Source: Acidobacteriota bacterium
GTDB taxonomy: Bacteria; Acidobacteriota; Thermoanaerobaculia; Gp7-AA8
Direction of reading: 5' to 3'
DNA: 64,000 bases
Assembly (NCBI GenBank): GCA_021325515.1
Contig: JAJPHC010000048.1
Location: 1-64,000 of the forward strand
Positions 62,446-64,000 of the stretch are shown piece by piece. Numbering within the stretch: position 1 is the stretch's first letter; each line of letters starts with the position of its first letter. The translations under genes and the position numbers were made by a program. A model generated the notes under the pieces. The model saw nothing but the letters and a program-made list of their open reading frames with translations. It ran no database searches and was not told the DNA's origin.

Positions 62446-63768
62446 ATGCGCGCAGGTCTCCTGAGTGTGATGGCATCTCTGATTTTCGTCACTACGGTCG
62501 CCGCATCCCCTATCAGCGACAAATACGCCGCGCTGGGAGGCCCCGGTGGATTTCTCGGCAAAAGGATCGGCGAGGAAATCGCCCTCGGCGGCGGCAACAG
62601 CTATCAGATGTACGAGCACGGCCGGATCTACTACAGCGACTCCGCTCATGGCGCATTCGAAGTCCACGGGCTGATCCTGCAGCGTTGGCTCAAACTTGGC
62701 GGCCCGCTGAGCAGCTACGGCTATCCGGTCACCGACGAAATTCTCATGTACGACGGCTGGGGACACGTTTCGAAATTCCAGGGAGGAGAGATGATCTGGC
62801 GTCCATCCACCAACGCCGTGACCGAGATCAAGATCACAGACCTGCAGGTCGATCTGCCGACACCGCCGGGCGAAGTGTGGCGCGTCGGGCAAACCTACAA
62901 TGGCGTCAGCCATGGTGGTAAGTGGGTTTACTGCTATGACTTTTCCTCCGAATTCGGCAAGACGGCCGGCAAGCCCATTCCCTCGGCGGCCGACGCACCA
63001 ATCATTGCATTTCAGGACGATCTCACAAGCGGCAAGACGAACGAAGGCAACAGCGTGATGCAGAGGTTGGGCATGGCCCGCTATTCGTCCAGCCTCCACA
63101 TCGGACAGGGCTCCTATCTGAAGTACGCACCCAAGAATCAGATCTGGGTCGGCTGGCCCGGACGTCTGGTCAAGTCCGGTGAAACGATCGCGGAAGCCGG
63201 CGACACCGGGACGGACGCTGGCAACGATCACCTTCACTATTGCGTAACGACATCGCCTGACAGACAGAAATACAAACCATTTGAATCCGTACCTGTATCG
63301 TTCCGTAATTTTGAGGTCTCCAGGAACGGCAAGGATTGGAAAACCGTCAGCACCGGCGTCCCGATCACAAACGATTTGGTGCGACGCAAACCAAACTGGT
63401 CCGGAGGTGCGCCCACTGTGAATACGTCGTCGGAACCGGCCAACTTCGGTTCGCTCGAAGGTCAGGTTTTCATGACCTCCGGTTACAAAGCCGCGAATGG
63501 CAAAGTGCTGATTTCTGTCGTCACGCTGTGGGGCGAACCAATCGCCAGCACGTATATCGCGATCGTGCCGGGGGTGAACGACGCCGGACCCATCAAATTC
63601 AAGTTCGGCAAAGTGCTCGATTATCCCGGTCTCGTCGTACGTGCCGCTCTCGAAGGCGATGCTGTGCCTGTCTCCTACACTCTTTACGGAGAGAGCGACA
63701 AGGTCGACGTGGCACCCGGCGAAACGCGAATCGCAAACGTGACGTTGAAGCCGAGCAAGATGCCATGA
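62446..63768 (+). CDS. LGFP-repeat and M23-peptidase-like secreted protein
   Basis: A 440-residue exported protein with signal peptide. Two LGFP-type repeats (YAALGGPGGFLGKRIGEEIALG; HGLILQRWLKLGGPLSSYGYPVTDEI) at residues ~27-105 are cell-wall-binding. Residues ~135-270 resemble a LytM/M23 core: SHGGKWVYCYDF supplies first His and Asp, and DTGTDAGNDHLHYCV the HxH. The usual YAH is YAP, so one conserved His is lost and activity is uncertain. A beta-rich C-terminal region follows. The ATG of the next gene overlaps its stop (ATGA). Confidence 0.72.
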   Translation: MRAGLLSVMASLIFVTTVAASPISDKYAALGGPGGFLGKRIGEEIALGGGNSYQMYEHGRIYYSDSAHGAFEVHGLILQRWLKLGGPLSSYGYPVTDEILMYDGWGHVSKFQGGEMIWRPSTNAVTEIKITDLQVDLPTPPGEVWRVGQTYNGVSHGGKWVYCYDFSSEFGKTAGKPIPSAADAPIIAFQDDLTSGKTNEGNSVMQRLGMARYSSSLHIGQGSYLKYAPKNQIWVGWPGRLVKSGETIAEAGDTGTDAGNDHLHYCVTTSPDRQKYKPFESVPVSFRNFEVSRNGKDWKTVSTGVPITNDLVRRKPNWSGGAPTVNTSSEPANFGSLEGQVFMTSGYKAANGKVLISVVTLWGEPIASTYIAIVPGVNDAGPIKFKFGKVLDYPGLVVRAALEGDAVPVSYTLYGESDKVDVAPGETRIANVTLKPSKMP

Positions 63769-64000
63769 TGTCCAACCTGGCCTTTTCGCCGCCCAGTTCC
63801 GAAATGACGATCGAGATGGTGAACACAGCCCGCACACGAGAATTCAACCCACTCGAGCTCGGAGGAACGTGCAGGCGACTATGTATCGCCGGAGCCATGT
63901 GCATCATGGCGGCCATTCCAGCTCTTGGCGCCCCCGACCTGATCCTGCGAAAACTCGAAATCCGGGACACCCATACATTGAAGATCTTCGTGTCCAACAA
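63765..64000 (+). CDS. Secreted CARDB-like protein, partial (continues past window end)
   Basis: A frame open to the end. It begins with ATG overlapping the previous stop (ATGATG at 63765-63770), reads MMSNLAFSPPSSEMTIEMVN, then a signal-like stretch LCIAGAMCIMAAIPALGAPD, and LILRKLEIRDTHTLKIFVSN, resembling the opening of CARDB (cell-adhesion bacterial) domains. It is truncated, so length and function are unknown; later in-frame ATGs (63804, 63816) are possible starts. Confidence 0.5.
   Translation, partial: MMSNLAFSPPSSEMTIEMVNTARTREFNPLELGGTCRRLCIAGAMCIMAAIPALGAPDLILRKLEIRDTHTLKIFVSN

Overview
The window is a GC-rich stretch of bacterial chromosome. The organism is diderm: the window has a TonB-dependent receptor, OmpW, TolC, RND, OmpA-type and lipoprotein genes. 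It also has type IV pilus motors, a cobalamin-dependent methylmalonyl-CoA mutase of the McmA1 type, DUF885 metallopeptidase, two MFS/spermidine-synthase fusion proteins and many secreted Calx-beta, PPC and Ig-like proteins. This mix suits a soil or sediment Acidobacteriota (Thermoanaerobaculia or Vicinamibacteria-like) or a related uncultured phylum. That placement is inference from gene content, not from a marker-gene tree. There is no rRNA and no CRISPR array; two tRNAs are present, Val-UAC and Asp-GUC.

Layout. 0-10 kb: a CuA-like cupredoxin protein, a TonB receptor, a two-domain peptidoglycan amidase, a LolA-like protein, methylmalonyl-CoA mutase, a compact crotonase and a zinc-ribbon protein. 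10-20 kb: a nucleotidyltransferase with a tiny overlapping partner, then a leftward cluster pilT > MFS/spermidine-synthase fusion > Calx-beta protein > recX > alaS. 20-29 kb: small housekeeping genes, a 440-bp array of three long hairpins, mutM, a second MFS/spermidine-synthase fusion, DUF885 and OmpW. 29-44 kb: two tandem PilB-like ATPases, an RlmI-like methyltransferase, YbjN-like, UspA, GNAT, tRNA-Val with a response regulator 6 bp behind it, two AI-2E exporters, a 16-bp tandem repeat, a LuxR-type regulator, rfbC and a frameshifted VWA lipoprotein.

44-51 kb follows tRNA-Asp. It looks like accessory DNA: a discoidin/OmpA lipoprotein, a cysteine-rich secreted protein of unknown function, and a beta-helix gene split by an IS481-family element. 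Removing the element and one copy of its 5-bp target duplication restores a single 610-codon frame. 51-60.6 kb is a coherent regulon: a TolC-adaptor-RND efflux operon divergent from an OmpR-type response regulator/histidine kinase pair, then a YncE-like propeller and a PepSY protein. Four copies of an 11-bp-phased direct repeat (GTTCAT-N5-GTTYAN) lie in front of these transcription units and are the likely binding sites of the regulator. 60.8-64 kb is a run of secreted proteins: coiled coil, unknown, LGFP plus M23, and CARDB-like cut by the window end.

The strongest non-coding signals are four families of intergenic repeats. These are heptanucleotide arrays arranged as long hairpins, the TAG-GACAGGCG palindromes fused to stop codons, the CCCTCTCCCC hairpins, and the 16-bp GGTTACGCGGGCTCGC array. 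The proposed efflux regulon box is the most testable new observation.
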